Shown here piece after piece: positions 30,762 through 39,130 of a DNA stretch of 64,000 nucleotides (position 1 is its first letter; each line of letters opens with the position of its first letter). The DNA lies in assembly GCA_963829505.1 (NCBI GenBank), contig CAWHIL010000003.1, positions 806,001-870,000 of the forward strand, written 5' to 3'. Made by a program: the position numbers and the translations under genes. The notes below the pieces were generated by a model. That model saw only the letters and a program-made list of their open reading frames with translations, was not told the origin of the DNA and did no database searches. Origin of the DNA: Roseiarcus sp963829505 (lineage in GTDB: Bacteria > Pseudomonadota > Alphaproteobacteria > Rhizobiales > Beijerinckiaceae).

Positions 30762-33328
30762 TGCACGCTGCCGCGCACGCCCCAGACGTCCTTCGTATAG
30801 CTCGTCACGGAGGACTGGCCCCAGGCGACCGCGGCCGACAGGGTCACGGCGTCGTAGGGGGTGAAGACGTGCCGGGCGATCACGCCCGCCGCGCTGATCC
30901 CGACCGCGCCGGCGCCGTCGTAGCCGCCGCCGTTCAGCTTCAGGCCGAAGTTCTGGTGTTCGGTGATGACCGGATCGGACATCGCCATCGCGACCGCCGC
31001 CGCCGCCTTCGCCGTTGCGACCGCCCGGTAGAGCGCGCCGCCGTCGGAAGCGAGGTTGCCGAAGGCGTCCGTCGTCACGACGCCGAGCGGGCCGACCTGC
31101 CGGGCCTGGGACAGGGCGGAGGAGATGCCCGGCGCGGTGATCGTGTCGCTGGTGGTGCCGAGCACAACGTTGTTGTTGACGTTGGTCGTCGCGCCGGCGC
31201 CGACAGCCGTCGAATGCGTCGCAGTCGAAGCCACCGTCGCTCCGGCGCCGACCGCCGTCGAGTTGGTCGCGTTCGCCGTCGCGCTCGCGCCGAGGGCGGT
31301 CGAGTTCGCCGCAGTCGCCGACGAGCCTGTGCCGATCGCGGTCGAGTTCGCGCCGGTCGCGGCCGAGTTGGCGCCATAGGCCGAGGAGGAAGCGCCGCTG
31401 GCGGTGGCGCTGGCGCCGCCCGCGGTGGCGCTGACGCCGCTGGCGAGCGAGTCGACGCCGAACGCCGACGAGTCGGTGCCCGTCGCATGAGCGACGGCGC
31501 CAACCGCCGTCGACCCGGCGCCGCTCGCCAGCGAGTAGTCGCCGACCGCGGCGGCCGCGTCGTTGCTCGCCATGGCGTTGGTGCCGAAGGCCGAGGCGTA
31601 CGCCCCGTTCGCCGTCGCGGCCTCGCCGACCGCCGTGGCGGCTTCGCCGACGCCGCCGCCGGTCGCGGCCGAGCCGGCGCCGACCGCAATGTCGTTCTGG
31701 TTGGTGGCCGTCGCGGTGTCGCCCTGGGCGATGGAGCCGGCCGAGAGCGCCGAACTCTTGTTGCCGAGCGCCACCGAACCTTGGCCGATCGCCTTGTTCT
31801 GGAAGCCCTCGGCGACCGCGCCCTGCGCAGCGGTGGTTCCGGCCAGATTGCCGGCCGCTACGTTGGTGTTGCCGACCGCCACCGCGCCATTGCCGTTGGC
31901 GATGTTGGGATCGCCGATCGCCACCGCGCCGTTGCCGGTCGCCGTCTGCCCTTCGCCAACCGCCACCGCGCCGGTGCCGGTGGCGGTGCTGCTGTCGCCG
32001 CCGGAGAAGGCGCCGTTGCCCGTCGAGGTGTTCAGGTTGCCGATCGCGACCGAGCCGGTTCCGCTCGTGACGGTCGAACTGCCGCCGGCGAAGGAGCCGA
32101 GTCCGGCGGCCGCATCGACCGTGGCGCTGTCGCCGATCGCCGTCGACCCGACCGCCGCTGCGGTCGAGCCGATGCCGACCGCTGTCGACTGCCCGGCCGA
32201 CGCCGTCGTCAGGTCGCCGAGCGCCGTCGACTGGAACGCCGTCGACTTCGCGAGATCCCCGACCGCCGTCGAGAAGTTGCCCGACGCGTTCGTGCTATGG
32301 CCGATCGCCGTCGACTCGTCTCCGGCCGCGTTCGCGCCCTGACCGAAGGCGGAGGCGCTGGTATTGGTGGCTGAGGCGCCGGAGCCGACCGCCGTGGCGG
32401 CCGAGGTTGTCGTGTTGCCGCCGGTCGCCGTCGCGCCGGAGCCGACCGCGACGTCATTGATGTCGTTCGCCGTTGCGGTGTCGCCTTCGGCGATGGAGCC
32501 GGCTCCGAGCGCATTGCTCGTGCTGCCGAGCGCCACCGAACCCTGGCCAATCGCCTTGTTGCCGAAGCCTTCGGCGACCGCGCCCTGCGCCGCCGAGGTC
32601 CCCGCTGTATTGCCGGCGGCGATGTTGCCGTTGCCGATGCCGACCGCGCCATTCCCGTTCACGACGTTGGGATCGCCGATCGAGACCGCGCCGTTGCCGG
32701 TCGCCTTCTGTTCTTCGCCGATCGCAACCGCGCCGGTGCCGTTCGTAGTTGTCAGTTCGCCGATCGAAACCTGGCCGTCCTGCGTCCCGAAGGTATTGGG
32801 ATTGCCGATGCCGACCGAACCGGCGCCGTTGACGGTGAAGCTGCTGCCGATGGCGGCGGAGGCGAATCCGTTCGCCGTAAGGTCGGACCCGACCGCCGTC
32901 GAAAATTCGCCGGCGGCCAGCGTGTTAGACCCGTAGGCCGAGGCGCTGCCGCCGTTCGCGACGGAGTTGGTGCCGCAAGCGGTGTTGCTGGTGTTGCCGT
33001 TGTCGTTGCCCGAGCCGGTAATCGTCACCTGGGGCTGGGTGGCGAGCGCGCCGGGCGCGCCGATGTTGCTTCCGCTGCCGAAGGCAGTGAAGACCGGGTC
33101 CGCTAGGGCCTGGCCGAGATAGACGCCGCTGCCCAGGTGGCCGACCGTGCCGCCGGTCGTCGTATAAGTGCCCGGCTGGGCGCAGGTGACGGCCCAGGCG
33201 TTGCTGGCGAGACCGGTCGACATCGCGATGACCGCCGCGCCGCCGAGGAGCGCCTTGCGCAAGGCCTTCGAACGCCGGGCCCCCGCCGCGCCGGTATCGA
33301 CATCGAATCCGCGAAGATTGTCAGACAT
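30749..33328 (-). CDS. YadA-like trimeric autotransporter adhesin
   Basis: An 859-residue surface protein. An extended signal region (KALRKALLGGAAVIAMSTGL ending NAWA) precedes the passenger. Residues about 120-730 are a long left-handed beta-roll head built of short repeats such as GSVALGNKS, STAVGIGST and NGAVAIGDPN (the YadA-head 14-residue motif). The stalk is short. The last about 90 residues are the membrane anchor, starting YRAVATAKAAAAVAMAMSDP and ending in aromatic WAW. Three chains form one 12-stranded pore. A module of about 104 residues (199-302) is duplicated at 453-556. It is the first gene of a coupled pair. Confidence 0.93.
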   Translation of the reverse strand: MSDNLRGFDVDTGAAGARRSKALRKALLGGAAVIAMSTGLASNAWAVTCAQPGTYTTTGGTVGHLGSGVYLGQALADPVFTAFGSGSNIGAPGALATQPQVTITGSGNDNGNTSNTACGTNSVANGGSASAYGSNTLAAGEFSTAVGSDLTANGFASAAIGSSFTVNGAGSVGIGNPNTFGTQDGQVSIGELTTTNGTGAVAIGEEQKATGNGAVSIGDPNVVNGNGAVGIGNGNIAAGNTAGTSAAQGAVAEGFGNKAIGQGSVALGSTSNALGAGSIAEGDTATANDINDVAVGSGATATGGNTTTSAATAVGSGASATNTSASAFGQGANAAGDESTAIGHSTNASGNFSTAVGDLAKSTAFQSTALGDLTTASAGQSTAVGIGSTAAAVGSTAIGDSATVDAAAGLGSFAGGSSTVTSGTGSVAIGNLNTSTGNGAFSGGDSSTATGTGAVAVGEGQTATGNGAVAIGDPNIANGNGAVAVGNTNVAAGNLAGTTAAQGAVAEGFQNKAIGQGSVALGNKSSALSAGSIAQGDTATATNQNDIAVGAGSAATGGGVGEAATAVGEAATANGAYASAFGTNAMASNDAAAAVGDYSLASGAGSTAVGAVAHATGTDSSAFGVDSLASGVSATAGGASATASGASSSAYGANSAATGANSTAIGTGSSATAANSTALGASATANATNSTAVGAGATVASTATHSTAVGAGATTNVNNNVVLGTTSDTITAPGISSALSQARQVGPLGVVTTDAFGNLASDGGALYRAVATAKAAAAVAMAMSDPVITEHQNFGLKLNGGGYDGAGAVGISAAGVIARHVFTPYDAVTLSAAVAWGQSSVTSYTKDVWGVRGSVQWAW
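31661..31972 (-). repeat. Intragenic module B of the adhesin head (duplicate of 32423-32734)
   Basis: Codons 453-556 of the adhesin repeat the order of codons 199-302: a GAVAVGEGQTATGNG-type start, the sentence AAQGAVAEGF-NKAIGQGSVALG and a GDTAT-type end. The protein similarity is high and the DNA visibly matches in stretches. The offset is 254 codons, consistent with a segmental duplication inside the gene. Confidence 0.75.
32423..32734 (-). repeat. Intragenic module A of the adhesin head
   Basis: Codons 199-302, containing GAVAIGEEQKATGNGAV and AAQGAVAEGFGNKAIGQGS, are the first of two copies of a 104-residue head module. The second copy is at 31661-31972. Recombination between them would delete or add 254 codons in frame and change adhesin length. 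Confidence 0.75.
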
Positions 33329-33826
33329 ATTCCACCCCTTGCCAATTTCAGTTCAAATTCTACAGGCGCCGAACCCTTGCGAGGCGCCGTCTAAAACCCA
33401 GCCGAAGATGTTGCGAACGGTGAGGGGTGTCAAAGAGAATGTGGCGGTAAAATACTGAATCCGCCGCATTGTGGCCTTATGGTCACACCCGTAGACGGAT
33501 GTTAGCAGCGTGCCGCGCTCGCCAAATTGTTGGGTCAACCAGATAAGCGCCTGTTAATATGGAGATTTGGCGCCGCCGAAGGCCAACGCGACGCCACATT
33601 TGCGCCTGTGCCCGTAGGGAAGCAATATTGCGATCGAGGGCCTTCGTTTCTTGCCAAAACTTGAGCGCGGGCTGGAACCGGCCGGCAATTTTTCGCCCGG
33701 GCGCCAGAGGAGGCGGCCTACAGAATGGCTTTTCCTTGCAAAAGCTGATGTGGGCGGGCGCTCCTTGTGGAAGCGATGTTGCCTCCCAATCTCTGACCCG
33801 TTCTCAAAAACGTCCGCTTGAAGATC
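33329..33826. other. Divergent intergenic region between adhesin and VWA genes
   Basis: About 500 bases, AT-richer than the surroundings, especially around 33450-33560 and 33600-33640. It must contain promoters for both genes. I could not place a clear -35/-10 pair, although TTGACA occurs on the minus strand near 33427. No RNA gene or conserved protein is visible. Its length and AT content suggest complex regulation of the adhesin. Confidence 0.45.
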
Positions 33827-34666
33827 ATGGACAAGCCCAGCAAAACCCCGGTTCCCAAGAAAGATCTGTCGAGCGGCGTCGCGTCGTTTCTCGAAGAGGC
33901 GAAGCGCACCCCGGCGCCTCTCTCCTCCGGCCGCGGCCGGCTCATCTTCGCACTCGACGCCACCATGAGCCGTCAGCCGACCTGGGACGCGGCCCAGCGG
34001 CTCCAGGCGAAGATGTTCGACGCAGCCGCCCGCTCGGGCGGCCTCGAGGTGCAACTCGTCTATTATCGGGGCCTCGGCGAATGCCGCGCCTCGGGCTTCG
34101 TCTCGGACGGCCGCGGTCTCGCCGACCTCATGAGCCGGATCGGGGTGCGCGGCGGCGAGACGCAGATCGCCCGCGTGCTCGTGCACGCCCGCGACGAGGC
34201 GAAGCGCGCCAGGGTCGGGGCGCTCGTCTTCGTCGGCGACGCAATGGAAGAGGATGCGGACCGGCTGGCCGCGCTCGGCGGCGAGCTGGCGCTCGCCGGC
34301 GTCAAGGCGTTCATGTTCCAGGAGGGCGAGAACCCGGCGGCGCGGCGGGTCTTTTCCGAAATCGCGCGGCTGACCGGCGGCGCCTATAGCGCCTTCGACG
34401 CCGGCGCCTCGGCCCGGCTCGAGGCGCTGCTGCGCGCCGCCGCCGCCTACGCCGCGGGCGGGCGGACGGCGCTGGCGCAAGCGGCCGAGTTCGGACGCGA
34501 CCGCGCGGCTTCTTCTCTCCCAGATGCGATAGCGGCGAGTTTCAGCACGCTAGAGCGCGCGGCGAAAAAGTGGATACCGGTTTTTCGCGAAAAGCGCGCG
34601 GAAATCAACGGAGGTAGAGCGTTTGGCGATTCGACCGAAACGCCGAACGCTCTAGCAGGCTGCTGA
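33827..34666 (+). CDS. VWA domain protein with repeat-derived C-terminus
   Basis: A 279-residue protein. The von Willebrand A fold is clear: RLIFALDATMSRQPTWD gives the first strand with a MIDAS-like DxT (the standard DxSxS is not complete), followed by EVQLVYYRGLGECRAS, RGGETQIARVLVHARDEA and ALVFVGDAMEED. After about residue 240 the reading frame enters a dispersed palindromic repeat and ends just inside the IS element, so the last about 40 residues (from STLERAAKKW onward) are repeat-encoded. The natural C-terminus has probably been replaced. I recall homologues next to J-domain protein genes; the J-domain gene here is 3.7 kb downstream, beyond the IS. Confidence 0.75.
   Translation: MDKPSKTPVPKKDLSSGVASFLEEAKRTPAPLSSGRGRLIFALDATMSRQPTWDAAQRLQAKMFDAAARSGGLEVQLVYYRGLGECRASGFVSDGRGLADLMSRIGVRGGETQIARVLVHARDEAKRARVGALVFVGDAMEEDADRLAALGGELALAGVKAFMFQEGENPAARRVFSEIARLTGGAYSAFDAGASARLEALLRAAAAYAAGGRTALAQAAEFGRDRAASSLPDAIAASFSTLERAAKKWIPVFREKRAEINGGRAFGDSTETPNALAGC
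34549..34655. repeat. Dispersed palindromic repeat (GCTAGAGC...GCTCTAG), interrupted by an IS
   Basis: It starts GCTAGAGCGCGCGGCG and contains AAGTGGATACCGGTTTTTCG, then AGCGCGCGG, and ends GCCGAACGCTCTAG. The GTGGATACCGGTTTTTCG core is a well-known Hyphomicrobiales repeat. The IS5-type element inserted at its CTAG end: the sequence resumes after the IS with CTAGAGCATGG. A degenerate relative is at 60947-61053. The 5' half of the repeat is translated as the end of the VWA protein. Confidence 0.8.
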
Positions 34667-35978
34667 AAAAGTCGCCTGAGAAGGCGCTGGCGTTTCTCGT
34701 TTTCGCATGATTCTCTCGATGGTGGCGACGCGAATCGCGAGGGGTCGATGCGGGGCGAGGACCGGACGAGCGGGGCGATGTTTTCTTACGTCGACATCGA
34801 GACGCGGATCCCGGCGAAGCATCCGTTGCGCGCGATGCGGCGGCTGACCGACGCGACGCTGGCGGAACTCGACGGGTCGTTTTCGGCGCTTTACGTCAGG
34901 TTCGGGCGCCCGTCCGTTCCGCCGGAGCGGCTGTTGCGGGCGACGCTTCTGCAGCTTCTCTATTCGATCCGCTCTGAGCGGCAATTGGTGGAGCGGATCG
35001 AGTTCGACATGCTGTTTCGCTGGTTCGTCGGGCTGTCGATGGACGAGAGGGTGTTCGACGCCTCGACCTTCTCCAAGAACCGCGACCGCCTGCTGACGCA
35101 GGAGGTCGCGCAAGGGTTTCTGGCTTCGCTCATCGCCCTGCCGGAGGTGAAGGGGCTTCTGAGCGCGGAGCATTTTTCCGTCGACGGAACCCTGCTCAAG
35201 GCCTGGGCGTCGATGAAGAGCTTTCGGCCGAAGGACGGCTCGGGCGAGCCGCCTGCGCCGGGCCGCAATGGCGAAGCGGATTTTCGCAAGACGAAGCGGT
35301 CGAACGAGACGCACGCCTCGACGACGGACGAGGACGCGCGCCTGTTCAAGAAGGGCGACGGCCAGGAAAGCCGTCTTGCCTATCTCGGCCATGCGCTGAT
35401 GGAGAATCGCAACGGGCTCGTGGTTGCCGCCGTGGCGACTCTGGCGACGGGAACCGCCGAACGGGAGGCGGCGGCGCGTTTGAGCGAGCGGCTGCCTGAA
35501 GGCGCAACGCTCGGCGCCGACAAGAACTATGACGCCGAGGCCTTCGTCGAAGGGCTGAAGGCGCGCGGGATCGAGCCGCACGTGGCGATCAACGGGACGG
35601 TCAGCAAGAACGGCGTCAAGCGCAAGACCGCCGTTCCGCCCGAGGTCGCGGCGAGCCTCGCCTATGCGATCAGCCAGCGGCTACGCAAGCGCATCGAGGA
35701 AAGCTTCGGCTGGACGAAGACGGTGGGCGGGCTCGCCCAAGTGAAAGTGCGCGGGCTGGCAAAGGTGCGCGCCGTCTTCGTCTTCGCCATCGCCGCCTAC
35801 AACCTCGTTCGCCTGCCCAAGCTTCTGGCTCCCAGGGGCGAAGTGTGTCTTGAAGCGTGAAAGGAGGAGGAAATGGCTCGATTCCACCCCCCAATAGCCG
35901 CCGAAAACCGCTCCCAGGCCAAAAATCTCACGCATGACCACCTACCTGCGGAAACGCAGTGACTTCTTCAGCAGCCTG
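34656..35978 (+). mobile_element. IS5-family insertion sequence with CTAG target duplication
   Basis: A 1323-base complete element. The left end CAGGCTGCTGAAAAAGTC and the right end (reverse complement) CAGGCTGCTGAAGAAGTC match at 17 of 18 positions. It is flanked on both sides by CTAG (34652-34655 and 35979-35982), a four-base duplication of the kind typical for IS5 relatives. One intact transposase gene fills the inside. The symmetrical target GCTCTAGAGC belongs to a palindromic repeat, so the element entered a repeat rather than a gene. Confidence 0.92.
34748..35860 (+). CDS. IS5-family transposase
   Basis: A 370-residue DDE transposase. The N-terminal DUF772 domain has YVDIETRIPAKHPLRAMRR and LLQLLYSIRSERQLVERIEF, then FDMLFRWFVGLSMDERVFD. 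The catalytic triad is in HFSVDGTLLKAWASMKSF (first Asp), LGADKNYDAEAF (second Asp) and KRIEESFGWTKTVGG (Glu). The frame is intact, so the element may still be active. Between the two halves is a disordered charged stretch, as usual in this subgroup. Confidence 0.95.
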   Translation: MRGEDRTSGAMFSYVDIETRIPAKHPLRAMRRLTDATLAELDGSFSALYVRFGRPSVPPERLLRATLLQLLYSIRSERQLVERIEFDMLFRWFVGLSMDERVFDASTFSKNRDRLLTQEVAQGFLASLIALPEVKGLLSAEHFSVDGTLLKAWASMKSFRPKDGSGEPPAPGRNGEADFRKTKRSNETHASTTDEDARLFKKGDGQESRLAYLGHALMENRNGLVVAAVATLATGTAEREAAARLSERLPEGATLGADKNYDAEAFVEGLKARGIEPHVAINGTVSKNGVKRKTAVPPEVAASLAYAISQRLRKRIEESFGWTKTVGGLAQVKVRGLAKVRAVFVFAIAAYNLVRLPKLLAPRGEVCLEA

Positions 35979-36021
35979 CTAGAGCATGGCCTTGTTAGTC
36001 TGAATCGGCGCCGTCTGCGCA

Positions 36022-36044
36022 CCCGCCCCACCTGTGGGGGCGGG
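36022..36044. repeat. Hairpin with CCCCACCTGTGGGGG core
   Basis: CCCGCCCCACCTGTGGGGGC followed by GGG folds into a GC stem. A relative with inverted order is at 36121-36144 (CCTCCCCCACAGGTGGGGAG). The two flank about 75 bases and belong to another family of extragenic palindromes. They occupy the region between the IS and the end of the sulfotransferase gene, where no gene is visible. Confidence 0.7.
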
Positions 36045-36120
36045 CAGGGGTGGGGGGTCACGCGGACCGAGGGGATGAGCCCAGGCTCACAAATTCAGGC
36101 GGCGCGCCCCCCTGCTCAAT

Positions 36121-36144
36121 CCTCCCCCACAGGTGGGGAGGAGG
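36121..36144. repeat. Hairpin with CCCCCACAGGTGGGG core
   Basis: CCTCCCCCACAGGTGGGGAG with GAGG after it forms a stem. It is the partner of the hairpin at 36022-36044 in opposite orientation, so the two could also pair with each other over the intervening 76 bases. It is about 50 bases from the end of the TPR-sulfotransferase gene. Confidence 0.7.
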
Positions 36145-36194
36145 CGCCGCGGCGCGCACCGCACGAATTTAGGACAATTATGCTCTACTAGGCG

Positions 36195-38120
36195 TCAGCC
36201 CCGGCGCGGCTTCGCGTCGCCAGCCTCCATGCCGAGCGCATCGAGAAGCGGCGCAAGATGGTCCGCATATTTCCGCCAGCGCCCAGCCGACGTGCGGTAG
36301 AGGGGCTCGCGCACCTGATTTGCGCTTGCGGTGCGGATCGGCCGCTGCGTTTCGTGGAAACGGAGCACGGCGTCGTTCCACGGCAGGCCGAGAAAGTTCA
36401 GCATCCGCCGAGCCTCGCGCTCGATGTCTTCAACGACCGCCTCGTAGTCGACCTCGAGGAAGCGCGACGCGGGCAGGACCTTCCGCCAGTGCGCCATCAG
36501 GGCCTGGTAGCTGCGATGAAAGCGGCCGAGCTCGGTCAGATCGTAGGCGAAGGGCACTTCTCGGGCAAAGTGCTTCGTGTAGCACGAGAGGCAGGTGTCG
36601 ACCGGGTCGCGCCGGCTGTGGATGATGCGCGCGTCAGGAAGGATGAGGGGAATGAGCCCGGCGTAGAAGAAGTTCGACGGCATCTTGTCGACGACGCGCC
36701 GCCGGCCCTCCGACAGGCGCGTGGCTTCTGCAAGGTAGTTCGCCCCGAGCGCCGCGTAGCGCGAGGCCGGCAGGGCCGGAATGAAATCCGGAAAGCTTCC
36801 CGTCCTGTCGACCAGCTTCTGCAGCAACCGGAGTTCGCCGGCTCCCTGTATCATCGGATGCGACGCCAGGATCTGCTCGATCAGCGTCGTGCCCGAGCGT
36901 GGCATTCCGATGACGAAGACCGGCAGCTTCGAACGCTCGCCGGCGCCCCTTCTGGCGGCGAGGAAGGCCGGCGTGAACGTTTGCGCGATGGCCGCCGCAT
37001 ATCTGTCGCTCGCGCCCGCGTCGTAAGAGAAGGTTCCGCGTTTCAGCCGGTTGCCCTCGTTCAGATGCCGGAAGGCGTCGTCCGGGCGGCCGCAGTCGAG
37101 ATAGGCCTTGCCGAGCGCGAAATGCAGCATCATACGGTCGCCGAGCGGCGTCTCGGGGCCGATCAGCCGCTCCATGCGGGGGATCAGGGGATCGTCGACG
37201 GCGAAGCGGCGCAGATCCGCGTAATGGAAGAGGAGCGTTGGAGAGCGCGGATCGTCGGCGATCGCCGTCTCGAACGCCGCCCGCCCTTCGTCCTTGCGGC
37301 CGAACTCGACGAGCAGCATGGCGCGATCGCAGATGGCTTCGGATTGGCCGGGGCCGGCGAGCGCCGCCGCCCGGTCGAAGGCCGCGAGCGCCGGCTCGAA
37401 CCGGTTCATGGCCTGCAACACGCGCCCGAGGGCGTCCTGCGGCTCGGCGCTTTGAGGGGCGGCGGCGACCGCGAGATTGGCCGTCTTCAGCGCCTCGTCC
37501 GGCCGGTCGAGCGCGAGGAGCGCCAGCGCCCGCGAAGCGAGCCAGCGCGGCTCGGCGGGCGCAAGCGAGATCAGCGCGTTCCAGTGCCTGTCGGCTTCCG
37601 CGAGGCGCCCCATGCGGTCGAGGACGTTGGCGAGATTGTTGTGCGTCTCGGGCTTGCGCGGCTCGAGCGCCAGCGCGCGTTCGAGAGCGCCCCGGCTCTC
37701 GTCATACTTCAGCAGGTCGAGAAGAATGACGCCGAGATTGATCCAGCCGCCGGTCAGCGTCGGGTCCATGTCGACGGCGCGGCGCGCCGCCGCTTCGCCT
37801 TCCGCGAGATGCCCGCGCTGGCGGCATATGCCGGCGAAGTCGGCGAACAGCGCCGCCGGCGCCTCGGGCGACCGGCAACCCTCGCGGCCATGCGCGACCG
37901 CTAGGTCGAAATTGCCGGCGGCGAGCGCGATCAGCGCCAGCAAATGCAGCGCGTGCGGATTCCCGGGCGAAGCGGCGAGCGCCTGCCGGCACGCCCGTTC
38001 CGCTTCGTCCGCCCGCCCCGCGCCCCATGCGGTTCGGGCGCGCTGAACCTGCTCGACCGCGGCGGGGGCGGGCGCGTCGAGATCGAGCGACGTGGCGGGG
38101 TCCAATCGAGTCTCATCCAT
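36195..38120 (-). CDS. TPR-repeat sulfotransferase
   Basis: A 641-residue protein. Residues about 25-330 are tetratricopeptide repeats (for example GGWINLGVILLDLLKYDESR, ETHNNLANVLDRMGRLAEAD and PQDALGRVLQAMNRFEPAL). The C-terminal sulfotransferase domain has the PAPS-binding loop VFVIGMPRSGTTLIEQILAS, the conserved DKMPSNFFYAG, and the 3'-phosphate site RIIHSRRDPVDTCLSCYTK. It probably transfers sulfate from PAPS to a glycan or other acceptor. I chose ATG 38120; a longer frame adds an Arg-rich stretch with no similarity. The gene and IS lie between the VWA and J-domain genes. Confidence 0.9.
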   Translation of the reverse strand: MDETRLDPATSLDLDAPAPAAVEQVQRARTAWGAGRADEAERACRQALAASPGNPHALHLLALIALAAGNFDLAVAHGREGCRSPEAPAALFADFAGICRQRGHLAEGEAAARRAVDMDPTLTGGWINLGVILLDLLKYDESRGALERALALEPRKPETHNNLANVLDRMGRLAEADRHWNALISLAPAEPRWLASRALALLALDRPDEALKTANLAVAAAPQSAEPQDALGRVLQAMNRFEPALAAFDRAAALAGPGQSEAICDRAMLLVEFGRKDEGRAAFETAIADDPRSPTLLFHYADLRRFAVDDPLIPRMERLIGPETPLGDRMMLHFALGKAYLDCGRPDDAFRHLNEGNRLKRGTFSYDAGASDRYAAAIAQTFTPAFLAARRGAGERSKLPVFVIGMPRSGTTLIEQILASHPMIQGAGELRLLQKLVDRTGSFPDFIPALPASRYAALGANYLAEATRLSEGRRRVVDKMPSNFFYAGLIPLILPDARIIHSRRDPVDTCLSCYTKHFAREVPFAYDLTELGRFHRSYQALMAHWRKVLPASRFLEVDYEAVVEDIEREARRMLNFLGLPWNDAVLRFHETQRPIRTASANQVREPLYRTSAGRWRKYADHLAPLLDALGMEAGDAKPRRG

Positions 38121-38401
38121 GAAAGAGCGCGGGCGCCTGCATCGCCTCGGGGGGAGAGCCGCACTAAACTCCCGCGCGGCGATTGACAATCTCGGCGCGG
38201 CGCATACCTCTTCGCAAACGACGCGACCGGCTCTTCCTTTAGAGGATCGGCGGCGGGGATTCCGGAGCTTCGAGCGCTTGGCCCGTCGGGGGCGCACGAC
38301 CGTCGCGCCGCGCTTGCCCTGGCGCAAGGACGGGAGGGTGAGACGCCTTCCTCAGGCGAAGGTCGGAGCACAGGCCTCCGTGCGGTGAAAGCATTGCTTC
38401 C

Positions 38402-39118
38402 ATGAACTTCATTATAGGCTTGATTCTCCTCTTCCTTCTCCTGTCGGCGATCAAGCAGTTCGCGCGCCTGGACGCAGCCGCCGTGGCGCGCGCGGTGCGT
38501 CATGGCGGGGGCGCGCTCGGGGTCATCGGGGCGCTCCTTCTGCTGATGCGCGGCCGGGTGGGGATCGCCGCCGCGCTCGTCAGCATGGCGGCGAGCTTCG
38601 CCGGCTGGCAGAAGTTCGGGACGGGGTTTTCATCGCCGTTCCGGGGCGCGGGCGCGGGGCCGCAAGGGGGGCGGGTGTCGACCGCGCGCTCGGCCATGCT
38701 CGAAGTCAGGCTCGATCACGACAGCGGCGCCATCACGGGCGTGGTGCTGGCCGGGAGCTTTGCCGGCCGGGCGCTGGAGCAGCTTGCGCGCCCCGAGGCG
38801 CTCGCGCTGCGCGACGAGCTTCGCCGCGACGATCCAGACGGGGCGGCGCTCCTAGAGACGTATCTCGACCGCCGGTTCGCCGGCTGGCGTGAGGCAGACG
38901 AGGGTCAGCCGCAGGCGGGGCGAAGCGGAAGCGGCGTCATGGGCCGCCGCGAGGCGCTTGAGACGCTGGGCCTTGAGGAAGGCGCGAGCCCCGAGGAGAT
39001 CGTCCGGGCTCACCGCACGCTGATGAAGAAGCTTCATCCAGATCGTGGCGGCTCGACCGGTCTTGCCGCGCGGGTCAATCAGGCCAAGGATGTTCTGATG
39101 ATGAGCCATCGGGGCTAG
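38402..39118 (+). CDS. Membrane-anchored J-domain protein
   Basis: A 238-residue protein. The N-terminus FIIGLILLFLLLSAIKQF and a second hydrophobic segment (ALGVIGALLLLMRGRVGIA) anchor it to the inner membrane. The middle contains ARSAMLEVRLDHDSGAITG and VVLAGSFAGRAL. The J-domain is at the C-terminus, with the HPD tripeptide in MKKLHPDRGGSTGLAARVNQ. It would activate DnaK at the membrane. The topology (J-domain last) resembles mitochondrial Tim14 and related alphaproteobacterial proteins. It converges with the D,D-carboxypeptidase gene, with a 12-base gap. Confidence 0.88.
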   Translation: MNFIIGLILLFLLLSAIKQFARLDAAAVARAVRHGGGALGVIGALLLLMRGRVGIAAALVSMAASFAGWQKFGTGFSSPFRGAGAGPQGGRVSTARSAMLEVRLDHDSGAITGVVLAGSFAGRALEQLARPEALALRDELRRDDPDGAALLETYLDRRFAGWREADEGQPQAGRSGSGVMGRREALETLGLEEGASPEEIVRAHRTLMKKLHPDRGGSTGLAARVNQAKDVLMMSHRG

Positions 39119-39130
39119 GAACGCTCTGGC

